A DNA stretch of 64,000 nucleotides from Marinobacter gudaonensis (GTDB taxonomy: Bacteria; Pseudomonadota; Gammaproteobacteria; Pseudomonadales; Oleiphilaceae), in NCBI RefSeq assembly GCF_900115175.1, contig NZ_FOYV01000003.1, forward strand, positions 73,553-137,552. The letters are read 5' to 3'. The notes below the pieces were generated by a model. That model had not been told where the DNA came from. It made no database searches and saw only the letters and a program-made list of their open reading frames with translations. Within the stretch, counting starts at the first letter, position 1; every line of letters begins with the position of its first letter. Positions 55,110 to 64,000 of the stretch are shown here, in pieces. Made by a program: the position numbers and the translations under genes.

Positions 55110-56753
55110 TCAGCGAAGCTTGGTATCCCGCAACTGGCGGATAAATTCCGGCGGTTCGAATGTATCCGCCCGCGCGGTCTCCCAGTACTTGTCGAAAATC
55201 GTCAAGCCCGTTTCGCCGTCCAACAGTGCGCCAGGCTCCAGGAACGGAAAGATCTCCATGTACGAGTGCACTTCGGCTCGTGATTCGCGTCGCACGATGT
55301 GTTCCGGGCCGAGCTCTGAGGGATGGCGCAGCCCCGAGGCTTCCAGCAAGTTCTGAAGCGCGTCCAGGGTGTTCTTGTGATAGTTGTAGACCCGTACACT
55401 TTTGTCCTGTACGTCCAGCTTGCTACTGCGCCTGGGGTCCTGTGTGGCGACGCCGCTCGGGCATTTGCCGGTGTGGCAGCTGAGCGACTGGATGCAGCCC
55501 AGGGCAAACATGTACCCGCGGGCCGCGTTGCACCAGTCGGCACCCAGGGCCAGGGTTCTGGCAATGTTGAACGCGGAGGTGATTTTGCCGGCGGCGCCCA
55601 CCGCGATGTCTTCCCGAAGGTTGGTGCCCACAAGTGTGTTGTGAACCAGAAGCAAGGCTTCGGTCATGGGCATGCCTAGGCGGTTAATGAACTCCAGGGG
55701 CGCGGCGCCAGTGCCGCCCTCGCCGCCGTCCACTACAATGAAGTCGGGTCGCCGTCCGCTCTCAAGCATCGCCTTGACGATCCCGAACCATTCCCAGGGA
55801 TGCCCGATGGCCAGCTTGAAGCCCACCGGCTTGCCACCGGAAAGCTCTCTGAGGCGATCAATGAATTCGAGCATTTCCAGTGGTGTGGAAAAAGCCGAGT
55901 GGCTCGCCGGGGAGACACAGTCTTCTCCCACAGACACGCCTCTGGCTTCGGCGATTTCCCGGGTAACCTTGGCGCCAGGCAGGATGCCGCCGTGGCCGGG
56001 TTTGGCGCCCTGGGATAGTTTGAGTTCTATCATTTTGACCTGGTCCAGGGTCGCGTTCTTTCGGAACATGTCCTCATTAAAGGCGCCGTTTTTGTCGCGG
56101 CACCCGAAATAGCCAGAGCCGATCTCCCAGACCAGGTCGCCACCGGGCTGTCGGTGGTAGCGGGAGATCGAGCCCTCTCCGGTGTCGTGATAGAAACCGC
56201 CCATTTTGGCGCCGGCATTCAGGCTGAGGATCGCGTTTGCTGAAAGCGATCCGAAACTCATGGCGGATATGTTGAAGACGCTCGCGCTGTATGGCTTCTC
56301 GCAGCGCCTGCCGATCACCACCCGGAAATCGCTGTCGGTCAGGCGGGTTGGTGCCAGTGAATGGTTCATCCATTCAAACCCTTCCTCATACATGTGTAGA
56401 AGAGAACCGAAAGGTCGTTTATCCAGCACGTTCTTGGCGCGCTGATAGACAATGCTTCGCTGCTCGCGCGAGAACGGGCGCTCCTCGGTGTCTGACTGGA
56501 TGAAGTATTGTCGGATTTCCGGCCCGATGGACTCCAGCATGTACCGGAAATGCGCCGTGATCGGGTACATCCGGCTAACCGTATGCCTCCGCTGAAGCAG
56601 GTCATAGGTTCCCAGGGCTGCGAAAAGGCCGAAAACGACAGGGAAGAGGTAGCCTGCACCGTAAAACACAGACAGTGCCAGTGAGGCCAGAAAACCGACA
56701 ACACTCAGCACGTAAACCGTGTAGCGGAGGGGAAATGTCTTTGTTCTTTCCAT
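55110..56753 (-). CDS. Membrane-anchored FMN-binding glutamate synthase-like protein
   Basis: 547 residues from ATG at 56753, preceded by AGAGGAA; ATG at 56777 has no such site. Two membrane segments near the N-terminus (TVYVLSVVGFLASLALSVFY, then YLFPVVFGLFAALGTYDL) come before a GltB-type FMN/Fe-S synthase domain: INAGAKMGGFYHDTGEGS-like loop, GAKPGHGGILPGAKVT, FIVVDGGEGGTGAAPLEF and cysteines in CIQSLSCHTGKCPSGVATQD. The amidotransferase part of real glutamate synthase is absent, so the reaction is not the normal one. Relatives are common but uncharacterised. It stands alone. Confidence 0.9.
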   Translation of the reverse strand: MERTKTFPLRYTVYVLSVVGFLASLALSVFYGAGYLFPVVFGLFAALGTYDLLQRRHTVSRMYPITAHFRYMLESIGPEIRQYFIQSDTEERPFSREQRSIVYQRAKNVLDKRPFGSLLHMYEEGFEWMNHSLAPTRLTDSDFRVVIGRRCEKPYSASVFNISAMSFGSLSANAILSLNAGAKMGGFYHDTGEGSISRYHRQPGGDLVWEIGSGYFGCRDKNGAFNEDMFRKNATLDQVKMIELKLSQGAKPGHGGILPGAKVTREIAEARGVSVGEDCVSPASHSAFSTPLEMLEFIDRLRELSGGKPVGFKLAIGHPWEWFGIVKAMLESGRRPDFIVVDGGEGGTGAAPLEFINRLGMPMTEALLLVHNTLVGTNLREDIAVGAAGKITSAFNIARTLALGADWCNAARGYMFALGCIQSLSCHTGKCPSGVATQDPRRSSKLDVQDKSVRVYNYHKNTLDALQNLLEASGLRHPSELGPEHIVRRESRAEVHSYMEIFPFLEPGALLDGETGLTIFDKYWETARADTFEPPEFIRQLRDTKLR

Positions 56754-57017
56754 GGGTTCCTCTGTTGCGGCGTCCATCCGGCAGCGCCGGGTTTATTTGA
56801 AGTGTAGCCCGGTACGCGCGAGGACCGACGTCAGATTGTTGCCGGATTTGCTGGCCTGGCCCGTGGCTTGGGCTATGCTTGATATATCTCAAGAGTGAAG
56901 GAGAGCGAAAATAGTGCCATTTTGATGTTTTGAACTCAAAGCATTAAACTAACCCGCTTGTAATAATTGAATTCCGATTCTGAAAAAACGGCTTATCAAC
57001 TCAGGAGGCGCCATAAC

Positions 57018-58607
57018 GTGGGCGAAGTAGTGAAAGACGAATATCAGACGGACTACGTGGCCGGCCAGGACAACATCACACCGTTCGGGCTGGATCTCCA
57101 CGCGCCGGTATTCCCGATAACGGCCATACTGGTTATAGCGTTCGTAATTGGTACCCTGATGTTCCCCGGGCAGGCGAAAGAGCTGCTCGATGGCGCAAAA
57201 TGGGACATCATTGCGACCTTTGACTGGTTTTTCCTGATCAGTGCCAACATCTTCGTAGTGGTGTGTCTGGCTCTCATCTTCATGCCCGTCGGTAAGATCC
57301 GTTTGGGCGGGATGGACGCCAAACCCGAGTTTTCCACCATGTCGTGGTTCGCGATGCTGTTCGCGGCGGGCATGGGCATTGGCCTGATGTTCTGGGCGGT
57401 TGCCGAGCCGGTTGCCTACTATACCGGGTGGTACGAAACCCCGTTCAACGTTGAGGCGAACACGGCCCAGGCCGCCAATCTGGCCATGGGTGCCACCATG
57501 TACCACTGGGGTCTTCATCCCTGGGCCATCTACGCGGTGGTGGCGCTTTCACTGGCGTTCTTTGCGTTCAACAAGAACATGCCGCTGACTATTCGTTCTG
57601 CCTTCTTCCCGCTGCTGAAGGACAAGGTATGGGGCTGGCCGGGTCACGTCATCGACATCCTGGCCGTTGTGGCTACCATCTTTGGTCTGGCCACCTCACT
57701 CGGTTTCGGTGCCCAGCAGGCGGCCTCAGGCCTCAACTACCTGTTCGACACGGGCGGTGGTGTCAACGTCCAGATGGCGATTATCGTCGGTGTTACAGCC
57801 GTTGCGCTGGTTTCCGTACTGCGGGGCCTGGACGGCGGCGTGAAGATCCTCAGTAACATCAACATGAGCATGGCCGGCATCCTGCTGTTCTTTATCATCT
57901 TCGCCGGCCCGACTATGACCATTCTGGAGACGCTCTGGGTTACGTCCTCCAGTTATATCGCCAACGCGCTGCCCTTGAGTAATCCGTTTGGCCGTGAGGA
58001 CGAAGCCTGGTTCCAGGGCTGGACGGTATTCTACTGGGCGTGGTGGATCTCCTGGTCACCGTTCGTGGGTATGTTCATCGCGCGCGTGTCCAAGGGGCGT
58101 ACTGTACGTGAGTTCGTGACGGCAGTGCTGATCATTCCCACCGTGATCACGGTGGTGTGGATGAGCGCCTTCGGCGGTACCGCACTTGAGCAGATTCAGG
58201 ATGGCATTGGAGCCCTGGCAGAGAACGGCCTGACCGAGGTCTCTCTGGCCATGTTCCAGATGTTCTCCAACCTGCCGCTTACCGAGATCATTTCGTTCGT
58301 GGGCATCGTGCTGGTGCTGGTGTTCTTCGTGACCTCGTCTGATTCCGGGTCGCTGGTTATCGACAGCATCACTGCCGGTGGCAAGACCGACGCGCCGACA
58401 GCACAGCGTGTGTTCTGGGTGGTGGCAGAAGGTGCGATTGCCGCAGCCCTGATTTTCGGGGGCGGCGAGGATGCCCTGGGCGCCATTCAGGCAACCGCGA
58501 TCAGTGCTGGTCTGCCGTTCACGGCGATCCTGCTGATCATGACCTGGGGGCTGCTCAAGGGGCTGACCCACGAGCGCAAGCTCCTGGTTGCCAGGGGCGA
58601 ACTCTGA
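57018..58607 (+). CDS. BCCT-family betaine/choline/carnitine-type transporter
   Basis: 529 residues from GTG at 57018, chosen for the AGGAGG 9 nt upstream; a TTG at 56967 has none. Twelve membrane segments are visible. The BCCT substrate site region with its aromatic residues is in VFYWAWWISWSPFVGMFIARVSKGRTVREF. The glycine-rich AAGMGIGLMFWAVAEPVAYY is the ion-binding segment. Such proteins take up glycine betaine, choline or related trimethylammonium compounds with Na+ or H+, often under osmotic stress. The long regulatory C-terminal tail of choline-type BetT is absent. A bidirectional terminator follows. Confidence 0.94.
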   Translation: MGEVVKDEYQTDYVAGQDNITPFGLDLHAPVFPITAILVIAFVIGTLMFPGQAKELLDGAKWDIIATFDWFFLISANIFVVVCLALIFMPVGKIRLGGMDAKPEFSTMSWFAMLFAAGMGIGLMFWAVAEPVAYYTGWYETPFNVEANTAQAANLAMGATMYHWGLHPWAIYAVVALSLAFFAFNKNMPLTIRSAFFPLLKDKVWGWPGHVIDILAVVATIFGLATSLGFGAQQAASGLNYLFDTGGGVNVQMAIIVGVTAVALVSVLRGLDGGVKILSNINMSMAGILLFFIIFAGPTMTILETLWVTSSSYIANALPLSNPFGREDEAWFQGWTVFYWAWWISWSPFVGMFIARVSKGRTVREFVTAVLIIPTVITVVWMSAFGGTALEQIQDGIGALAENGLTEVSLAMFQMFSNLPLTEIISFVGIVLVLVFFVTSSDSGSLVIDSITAGGKTDAPTAQRVFWVVAEGAIAAALIFGGGEDALGAIQATAISAGLPFTAILLIMTWGLLKGLTHERKLLVARGEL

Positions 58608-58622
58608 CAGTCTGACGGTCAG

Positions 58623-58653
58623 AAAAAACCGGGGTTTCGACCCCGGTTTTTTT
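58623..58653. terminator. Bidirectional terminator between BCCT gene and ATP-grasp operon
   Basis: An AAAAAACCGGGG arm (58623-58634) pairs with CCCCGGTTTTTT (58641-58652) around a 6-nt loop. A-rich and T-rich flanks make it work in both directions. Confidence 0.93.
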
Positions 58654-58678
58654 GTGTCTGCCCGTTGTGATCTAGCGC

Positions 58679-59626
58679 TTAGAGGCTGGCGAAGGTTTCC
58701 ATGGCGAACCGGGACCGGTCCTGCGGCGAGAAGTGCGGTCGCCTGATTGCTTCAATGGTTCTCAGGCGAGGGAGGAGGCCACGGCCATTGGCCATCTGGA
58801 TGGCAAGCCCGGGCCTGGCATTCAGCTCCAGCAGCAGGGGGCCCTGGGTGGCATCGACAACGAGATCGACGCCAATGTAGCCAAGCTCGGTCGCTTCGTA
58901 GCAGCGCGCTGCCATCTCCAGCATTTCATCCCAGGCTTCTATCTGGATGTTTTCCAGCGCCAGACCAGTGTCTGGATGGAGCTTGATGGGACGGTTGAAC
59001 TGAACGGCATTCAGGCTTCGGCCCGTGCCAATGTCCAGTCCTACCCCCACTGCTCCCTGGTGCAGGTTGGCCTTGCCGTCAGATGCGGTTGTCGCAAGCC
59101 TCAGCATGGCCATCACGGGGTAGCCCTGGAAGACGATGATGCGGATATCCGGCACTCCCTGATGGGAATACTTCGCCAGGGAGGGAACGGATTCCACGAG
59201 GGACTCTACGATGGCTACGTCGGGTGTTCCGGCGAGGGAATAGAGGCCTGCCAGGATGTTGGTCAGGTGTCGCTGCAGAAAGGGCGAGTCGACCCGGGCT
59301 CCGGAGGCCTTAATGTAGTCGTCTCCATCCCGCCCGGTAATCACCGTGATGCCCTTGCCGCCGGAGCCTTTGGCCGGTTTGATGGCGAAGCCGGCCAGAT
59401 CCTCTGCCATTTCCTTGAAGTGGGAAATCTCATGCTGTTGGCGAACTACCTGCAGCAACTTCGGCGTTTTTACCCCGTATTCCGCCACAACCAGCTTGGT
59501 TTTCAGCTTGTTGTCCACCAGCGGAAAAGCGGACCGTTCGTTGTACCGCGCAATGTAATCGACATTGCGCCGGTTCATGTTCAGCATGCCGAGCCGGTTA
59601 AGCGCCCGCGGTGAAATCCAGTCCAT
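58679..59626 (-). CDS. RimK-like ATP-grasp ligase (alpha-L-glutamate ligase-related)
   Basis: 315 residues. ATP-grasp features are visible: FAIKPAKGSGGKGITVITGR (lysine and glycine-rich loop near 85-105) and the metal-binding LGYIGVDLVVDATQGPLLLELNARPGLAIQMANG near the C-terminus. It belongs with the alpha-L-glutamate ligase-related proteins, which join an amino acid to an acceptor carboxylate using ATP; the acceptor is unknown. It is the third gene of an operon with the inactive transglutaminase and retropepsin-like genes: its ATG lies 1 bp after the preceding stop. Confidence 0.88.
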   Translation of the reverse strand: MDWISPRALNRLGMLNMNRRNVDYIARYNERSAFPLVDNKLKTKLVVAEYGVKTPKLLQVVRQQHEISHFKEMAEDLAGFAIKPAKGSGGKGITVITGRDGDDYIKASGARVDSPFLQRHLTNILAGLYSLAGTPDVAIVESLVESVPSLAKYSHQGVPDIRIIVFQGYPVMAMLRLATTASDGKANLHQGAVGVGLDIGTGRSLNAVQFNRPIKLHPDTGLALENIQIEAWDEMLEMAARCYEATELGYIGVDLVVDATQGPLLLELNARPGLAIQMANGRGLLPRLRTIEAIRRPHFSPQDRSRFAMETFASL

Positions 59627-59627
59627 A

Positions 59628-61145
59628 TCAGTCGTAGACCTTCATGGGCGTGAACCGCTTGAGCTCGCTGAGCTTGTACCCGGTGTACTGGCCCATCAGC
59701 AGGATCAGACCCAGGATGACCAGGTGCAGCTCGGGGAAGTTGAAGGTGAGATGCCCGGCCAGCGGTGTGCTCATCAGCAGATAGGCGCAGATGGCAACGA
59801 ACAGGCTGCCCACACCCTGCACCATGACTTCCCGGGCGCCTTCCTCCTCCCAGAGAATGGACATGCGCTCGATGGTCCAGGCGATGATCACCATGGGAAA
59901 GAAGGTGACCGTCATGCCGGTGTTGAAGCCCATCTGGTAACCAATGATGCTGAGCCCTGCGGTGATGAAAATAACCAGGATAATCAGGGCAGATATCCGG
60001 GACACCAAGAGCAGGTTGAGACTGGAGAGATAGCCTCGCATCAGCAGACCGATTGCCACCACCGACAGGAAAGCGATCAGGCCCGGAATCAGCGTGGTCT
60101 GGACAAACGCCACGGCAATGAGAACCGGCATGAAGGTACCCGAGGTGCGAATGCCGATTACTATCCGCATGAAGGCCACCATCAGGGCACCCAGCGGCAG
60201 AAGCAGCAGCATGCGGAACATGCTTTGCTCTTCAATGGGCAGCTCATAGAAACTCAGAACGCCGAGACCGTCGGAGGCGGATTCCAGAGTGGCCAATTGC
60301 AACGCCGGAACCGTCTGCCGGAGCATTGAGAAACTGACTTCGGAGTTCTCGCCGCCGACCACATCCAGGAGAGACGTAGAGCCCTGTCGCCACAACAGGA
60401 GATCCTCAGGAACACCCTGCTCGGCGGTTTTCGGGTCGAAGGTCAGCCAGCGCTTGCCGTTGTAGATCTGCAGGTAAGGTGTCAGTTGCTGTCGCCTGCG
60501 AGCGTCCTCGAGCTTCAGGCCATCCGCGGTTCGGGCGGCAATACCTGCGTGGTTGAGCATGTCAACCAACAGCTGGAGGTAGTTATCCTCGGACACCAGA
60601 AGGGTGGTGTTCTGGGTTCGGGTGTCGGGCTGCATCAGCCGGATCAGCTCACGGGTCATGCTTTCCGGAGTGCTGGAGCGGGCTCTCGCCTGGTCCAGAA
60701 TTTCCTGCACAGCGGTCGCCTGTGGCTCCTCCCAGAAAGTGCGAGGCGTAGCGGGGGTGCGACTGGGTATCTCGGTCTCTGCCGATGCATCCGGCACAAA
60801 CTGGGCTTTGAAATACAGCGTCTGTGGGCCGTTGGCCTCCCGCTTGGTCCACTCGGCACGCCGACCTTCAGAGCTGTCAATGATCGAGAAGCCGTAGCCG
60901 GGCGAGGCAGCCTGCTCGGTCAGGATGCGGAAGCCTGGTGGCTGCTCCGGTATGTTCAGGCTCACCAGGGCAGGGCCCTCCTCGGCCTCGAAGTCTACCC
61001 TTGCTTCCACCATCCACACCGGTCGCTGTTCCCCGGTCAGCCAGGGAATGCCAAACTCCACATGCCGCCAAACGGCAAGGGAAATACCCGCGGCAATGAG
61101 CAGGAAGACGGCAATGTAAAAAGGCAGGCGCGAACGGGTGGTCAC
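59628..61145 (-). CDS. Inactive transglutaminase/7TM membrane protein (UUP1-like)
   Basis: 505 residues, GTG start overlapping the upstream stop by 4 nt. One N-terminal membrane segment (FYIAVFLLIAAGISLAVW) leads to a periplasmic region of about 220 residues with a transglutaminase-like fold (LLVSEDNYLQLLVDMLNHAG, WLTFDPKTAEQGV), in which the catalytic Cys is not present at the usual position. Seven C-terminal membrane segments follow (MLLLLPLGALMVAFMRIVIG, then FMPVLIAVAFVQTTLIPGLI). It may present or bind a peptide substrate for its partners. The family is predicted only from comparative genomics. Confidence 0.85.
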   Translation of the reverse strand: MTTRSRLPFYIAVFLLIAAGISLAVWRHVEFGIPWLTGEQRPVWMVEARVDFEAEEGPALVSLNIPEQPPGFRILTEQAASPGYGFSIIDSSEGRRAEWTKREANGPQTLYFKAQFVPDASAETEIPSRTPATPRTFWEEPQATAVQEILDQARARSSTPESMTRELIRLMQPDTRTQNTTLLVSEDNYLQLLVDMLNHAGIAARTADGLKLEDARRRQQLTPYLQIYNGKRWLTFDPKTAEQGVPEDLLLWRQGSTSLLDVVGGENSEVSFSMLRQTVPALQLATLESASDGLGVLSFYELPIEEQSMFRMLLLLPLGALMVAFMRIVIGIRTSGTFMPVLIAVAFVQTTLIPGLIAFLSVVAIGLLMRGYLSSLNLLLVSRISALIILVIFITAGLSIIGYQMGFNTGMTVTFFPMVIIAWTIERMSILWEEEGAREVMVQGVGSLFVAICAYLLMSTPLAGHLTFNFPELHLVILGLILLMGQYTGYKLSELKRFTPMKVYD

Positions 61146-61939
61146 GATTCGTTTCCGTTATTGGTGCTGAGTGATTCCGGTAACTCGGTCGCGTACTCCT
61201 TGCCGACATCAATCAACATAACGTCGCGCAGGATGTTTCGACCAATGAGCACCTCATAGGTGAGGTTGGTTCGGTCGGCCAGTGTGAACTCGGCTACCTG
61301 CTGATGGTCGCCGATGAAGAACTGAAGCTCAACCACCACGCGTCGCTCAGCCTCATCGGCGCTGGCCTGAATGACCCTTACCCGGCGGGAGATTTCCTTT
61401 TCCAGGGTGACATGGCGCTCGGTGCCTGGCACAACCACATCAAAGCGCACCCAGTTACTGCCATCCCGCTCAAAACGGGTAATGTTCTCTGCATGGATCG
61501 ACGAGGTCTCTGCGCCACTGTCGATTCGAGCCTTGTAGATCAGCCCGGGGCCGGCCAGATAAAAGTTCTCGACCTCACCCACAACCACCTTGCCCTTGAG
61601 TCTGTCTGCCCGGCCTTTGGACCTTTCGTTGGCAACGCACTGCTTCTGGACTGGTACTGGCGGGCACTCGGGCTTTTCCACCTGGGTTGCAATGGCATCC
61701 AGGATGGTTTGGGTTGATGAGCGACTAAGGTCCATTACCTGGTTGTGGCGAACCGCGGCATTGTCTTCCATGGTCACCAGGGTTGCCCGTTGCGTCTTGA
61801 TCGAGGTTCCAAGCTCTTCCAGATCTGTCTTCGGCACCATGAAATAGCGGTCTGCGGAGCAGCCTGAGAGCATCAGAATGCCTGCCAGGGCGAGCAGCGG
61901 CGCCTTTGGCAGTGCGACCCGAAACATTTTAGAACCCAT
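61142..61939 (-). CDS. Retropepsin-like lipoprotein (RimB/'ATP-dependent zinc protease' family)
   Basis: 265 residues from ATG at 61939 with AGAGG upstream. The N-terminus has a lipoprotein signal (LALAGILMLSGCSADRY) with the lipobox Cys near residue 26, so it is anchored to a membrane facing the periplasm. A short coiled coil follows. The C-terminal domain has a retropepsin-like Asp in YKARIDSGAETSSIHAENI and ends FTLADRTNLTYEVLIGRNIL. Members are often named ATP-dependent zinc protease, but the fold points to an aspartic protease; RimB, a relative, acts against RimK products. First gene of the operon; overlaps the next by 4 nt. Confidence 0.88.
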   Translation of the reverse strand: MGSKMFRVALPKAPLLALAGILMLSGCSADRYFMVPKTDLEELGTSIKTQRATLVTMEDNAAVRHNQVMDLSRSSTQTILDAIATQVEKPECPPVPVQKQCVANERSKGRADRLKGKVVVGEVENFYLAGPGLIYKARIDSGAETSSIHAENITRFERDGSNWVRFDVVVPGTERHVTLEKEISRRVRVIQASADEAERRVVVELQFFIGDHQQVAEFTLADRTNLTYEVLIGRNILRDVMLIDVGKEYATELPESLSTNNGNES

Positions 61940-62078
61940 CAAGAACCTCTGAACTGGCAAACGGTCACCCCGGGCAATCCTGCCCGTGACCTGTTCAATT
62001 GGGTAGAACCCGGTGATTTAGGAAAGGGGAGTATACAACATCCGATCTGTGTGGTTGATTTACAGATGGTTAAGGGGG

Positions 62079-62486
62079 CTATAGTGAGAAGAAGTTCCCG
62101 TCTCCAAGGATTGTCTCGGACCGGAGATACTCCTGAATGACCGGCGAGCAATTGAGATAGAAAAGGAGCAGTTCCCGTTGCACATCCTGGTCCTGAATGC
62201 GGGCTGCAAAGCTGATCAGCTCACGTATCTCTTCATCGCTTTCCGAGGCAGTAGCCGGTTCGCCAAAGCTCTTTCCGTACCGCGCCTTGAGCAGGTGGGT
62301 GAGGCGCTCCAGGTGAAACTCACCAGTGTGGGTAATGTGGGGAAGCAATCTGAACGCGTCGTCCTGGTTCGCCGATCCCTTGCCGAACAACCCTGAGTGG
62401 CCGTTTGAGTGGCCATGATGTGCCGAATAGCCCTCGTCGGCCTGCAGGAATTCCGCACCCAGTTTTCGCCAGAGTTCTTTCAGCAT
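62079..62486 (-). CDS. Small protein of unknown function
   Basis: 135 residues; not recognised. Residues 20-45 are His/Gly/Ser-rich (YSAHHGHSNGHSGLFGKGS). The C-terminal half is helical (LERLTHLLKARYGKSFGE, EEIRELISFAARIQDQDVQR, LLLFYLNCSPVIQEYL). There is no signal or membrane segment. The Shine-Dalgarno is weak, so the start is uncertain. It lies upstream of, and in the same direction as, the retropepsin-like operon, 139 bp away, and may or may not be part of it. Confidence 0.6.
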   Translation of the reverse strand: MLKELWRKLGAEFLQADEGYSAHHGHSNGHSGLFGKGSANQDDAFRLLPHITHTGEFHLERLTHLLKARYGKSFGEPATASESDEEIRELISFAARIQDQDVQRELLLFYLNCSPVIQEYLRSETILGDGNFFSL

Positions 62487-62775
62487 GATCGGTAATCCGT
62501 TTCTGATCCGGTTCAGACCGGCGGCCGGTTAACAAAGCGTAATAGCCCCGGAGCCAGCGAACATTCTAACCTTTTAGATTATCTTACGACGGGCGTCCAG
62601 AGCTGGATGGCGGCTCAGTGAATAATTGCCAAACAGTCGTGGTTCGTTCTCGGGTCATCACAACGAATCACGGCGCGTCGGGAAAAAGGTTCCATAACTG
62701 GGTTAGACTGTCACGCAGGTACACCTGAGCGAAAGCGCGAACATATACAGATCTTGAGGAAGGGAGTGCAGTTCA

Positions 62776-64000
62776 GTGCCCGAAGCCATCACGCAGTTGA
62801 TGATGTCCTGGCCGGAAACCATGGCGGGGCTGGTAATCATCCTGGCGATTGCCATCCCGGTACTGGCGGGATTGTTGGTAAGGTCGTTGGCGGAAAAACG
62901 CAGACTGTCCGACGAATTGTCCGCGCTCGAAGGCCGCGCTGCCGACCTTGAGCGGCAGTTGAACGATGCAGAGCACGAGCGCGCGTTGGACGCCCAGCGC
63001 CAGACCCAACTCGAGCAGGCGGCCTCTGAATTGCGTGAGCGGAGCACCCGTATTGAGCAGGATATCGAGCAGTGGCGCCAGCGGGCGACCGGCCTCGAGA
63101 ACCGCGTGGCCGGTCTGGAGTCGGATCTGGAAGCCCGCAGGGAGCGCACCGTCGAGCTCGAGCGCGAGCGCCAGTCTCTCCAGTCACGTACTGAGGAGCT
63201 CGGCCGCGAGCTGAACGAGGCCCGTGTGACACTGCGGGAGCAGGAGGTGACTCTGGACAAGGAGCGTCGAGCTGCCAACGAGAAACTGGAACTGCTCGAG
63301 CGCAACCGCGATGCCCTGAAACAGGAATTCGAGAATCTCGCCAACAAGATCTTCGAGCAGAAGAGCGAGCGGTTCAGCCAGCAGACCCGAACCAGCCTGG
63401 ATACCCTACTGAACCCGTTCCGCGACCAGTTACAGGACTTCCGCAAGCGGGTGGAGGATGTCTATACCACGGAGACCCGTGACCGCCAGGCCCTGAGAAG
63501 CGAGATCAAATCCCTGCAGGAGCTGAATCGCCAGATCACCGAGGAAGCTTCCAATCTTACCCGGGCACTCAAGGGCGACAAGAAGATCCAGGGCAACTGG
63601 GGTGAGCTGATTCTCGAACGGGTGCTGGAAAAATCCGGGCTGCGTAAGGGCGTTGAATACGAAACCCAGGGCAGCTACCGGGACAGCGATAATCAGCTGT
63701 ATCGGCCCGACGTGATTGTGCACCTGCCAGACAGCCGCAACCTGATTATCGACTCCAAGGTGTCACTGGTCGCCTATCAACGCTGGGTGACCGAAGAAGA
63801 GGACTCGACCGTCAAGGACGAGGCGCTCAAGCAGCACGTGGAGGCGGTGCGCAACCACATTCGCACCCTCAGCGAGAAGGACTACAGCCAGCTTCACGGG
63901 CTGCATTCGCCGGATTTCGTGCTGCTGTTCATGCCGATAGAACCGGCGTTTGTGGCGGCATTTCAGCAGGACGAGAACCTATTCGCAGAAGCCTTCGAGC
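62776..64000 (+). CDS. rmuC: DNA recombination protein RmuC (3' end cut by window)
   Basis: At least 408 codons from GTG at 62776 (AGGAAGGGAG upstream); ATG at 62800 is an alternative. The N-terminal membrane segment MAGLVIILAIAIPVLAGLLV is followed by a long coiled coil (about 30-210: RLSDELSALEGRAADLERQL, ELERERQSLQSRTEELGREL). The conserved RmuC nuclease-like domain follows (IQGNWGELILERVLEKSGLRKG near 273, YRPDVIVHLPDSRNLIIDSK near 313, GLHSPDFVLLFMPIEPAFVAA near 375). It limits DNA inversions and acts on DNA at the membrane. The last part lies beyond the window. Confidence 0.95.
   Translation, partial: MPEAITQLMMSWPETMAGLVIILAIAIPVLAGLLVRSLAEKRRLSDELSALEGRAADLERQLNDAEHERALDAQRQTQLEQAASELRERSTRIEQDIEQWRQRATGLENRVAGLESDLEARRERTVELERERQSLQSRTEELGRELNEARVTLREQEVTLDKERRAANEKLELLERNRDALKQEFENLANKIFEQKSERFSQQTRTSLDTLLNPFRDQLQDFRKRVEDVYTTETRDRQALRSEIKSLQELNRQITEEASNLTRALKGDKKIQGNWGELILERVLEKSGLRKGVEYETQGSYRDSDNQLYRPDVIVHLPDSRNLIIDSKVSLVAYQRWVTEEEDSTVKDEALKQHVEAVRNHIRTLSEKDYSQLHGLHSPDFVLLFMPIEPAFVAAFQQDENLFAEAFE

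Overview
The window looks like chromosomal DNA of a marine gammaproteobacterium, most consistent with Marinobacter or a close relative. This rests on high-GC housekeeping genes of Pseudomonas/Marinobacter type, the blocks mutS-fdxA, pncC-recA and thrS-infC-rpmI-rplT-pheS-pheT-ihfA-merR-tRNA-Pro, an AlkK-like acyl-CoA ligase, a TAXI-type TRAP transporter and a BCCT transporter. The genus is inferred from protein resemblance; no 16S gene is present. No insertion sequence, prophage or CRISPR array was found.

Layout. 0-0.4 kb: the end of a protein built of 51-residue repeats, with an apparent 1-nt deletion in its last repeat. 0.4-0.8 kb: an AT-richer gap. 0.8-7 kb: BaiN-like flavoprotein, a small unknown gene coupled to a PhzF-like isomerase, a MocR-type regulator preceded by 16-bp tandem repeats, and a FixJ-type response regulator with its PAS kinase. 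7-13 kb: acyl-CoA ligase, COG3687-type metal-dependent hydrolase, DegV protein, an unknown helical protein, LysE exporter. 12.9-18 kb: DNA repair block (fdxA, mutS, pncC, recA with a perfect LexA box; no recX follows). 18-24 kb: flavodoxin-like protein, PilZ protein, Lon-like protease and a second two-component set. 24-30 kb: MaoC-like dehydratase, two AraC regulators, tRNA-Asp and FadH. 30-38 kb: unknown coiled-coil protein, NAD kinase, phosphoesterase, rhomboid protease, a candidate Fur-controlled small RNA, DUF1315 and DUF2797 genes, pepN. 38-47 kb: DUF1329, YCF48-like and RND transporter genes, then a TAXI-TRAP transporter. 47-55 kb: translation/IHF block ending at tRNA-Pro. 55-64 kb: FMN glutamate synthase-like protein, BCCT transporter, a three-gene retropepsin/inactive transglutaminase/ATP-grasp operon, a small orphan and the 5' part of rmuC.

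The most interesting item is at 34099-34219. On the minus strand, where there is no protein gene, a consensus -35, a near-consensus -10 overlapped by a 17/19 Fur box, a stable 5' hairpin, an unpaired C/U-rich stretch, a U-rich stretch and a strong intrinsic terminator lie in the order expected for an iron-responsive sRNA of the RyhB/PrrF type. Other points worth checking are candidate operators next to regulators, an AraC reading frame that terminates only inside the opposite-strand tRNA-Asp, and the membrane-linked ATP-grasp operon.
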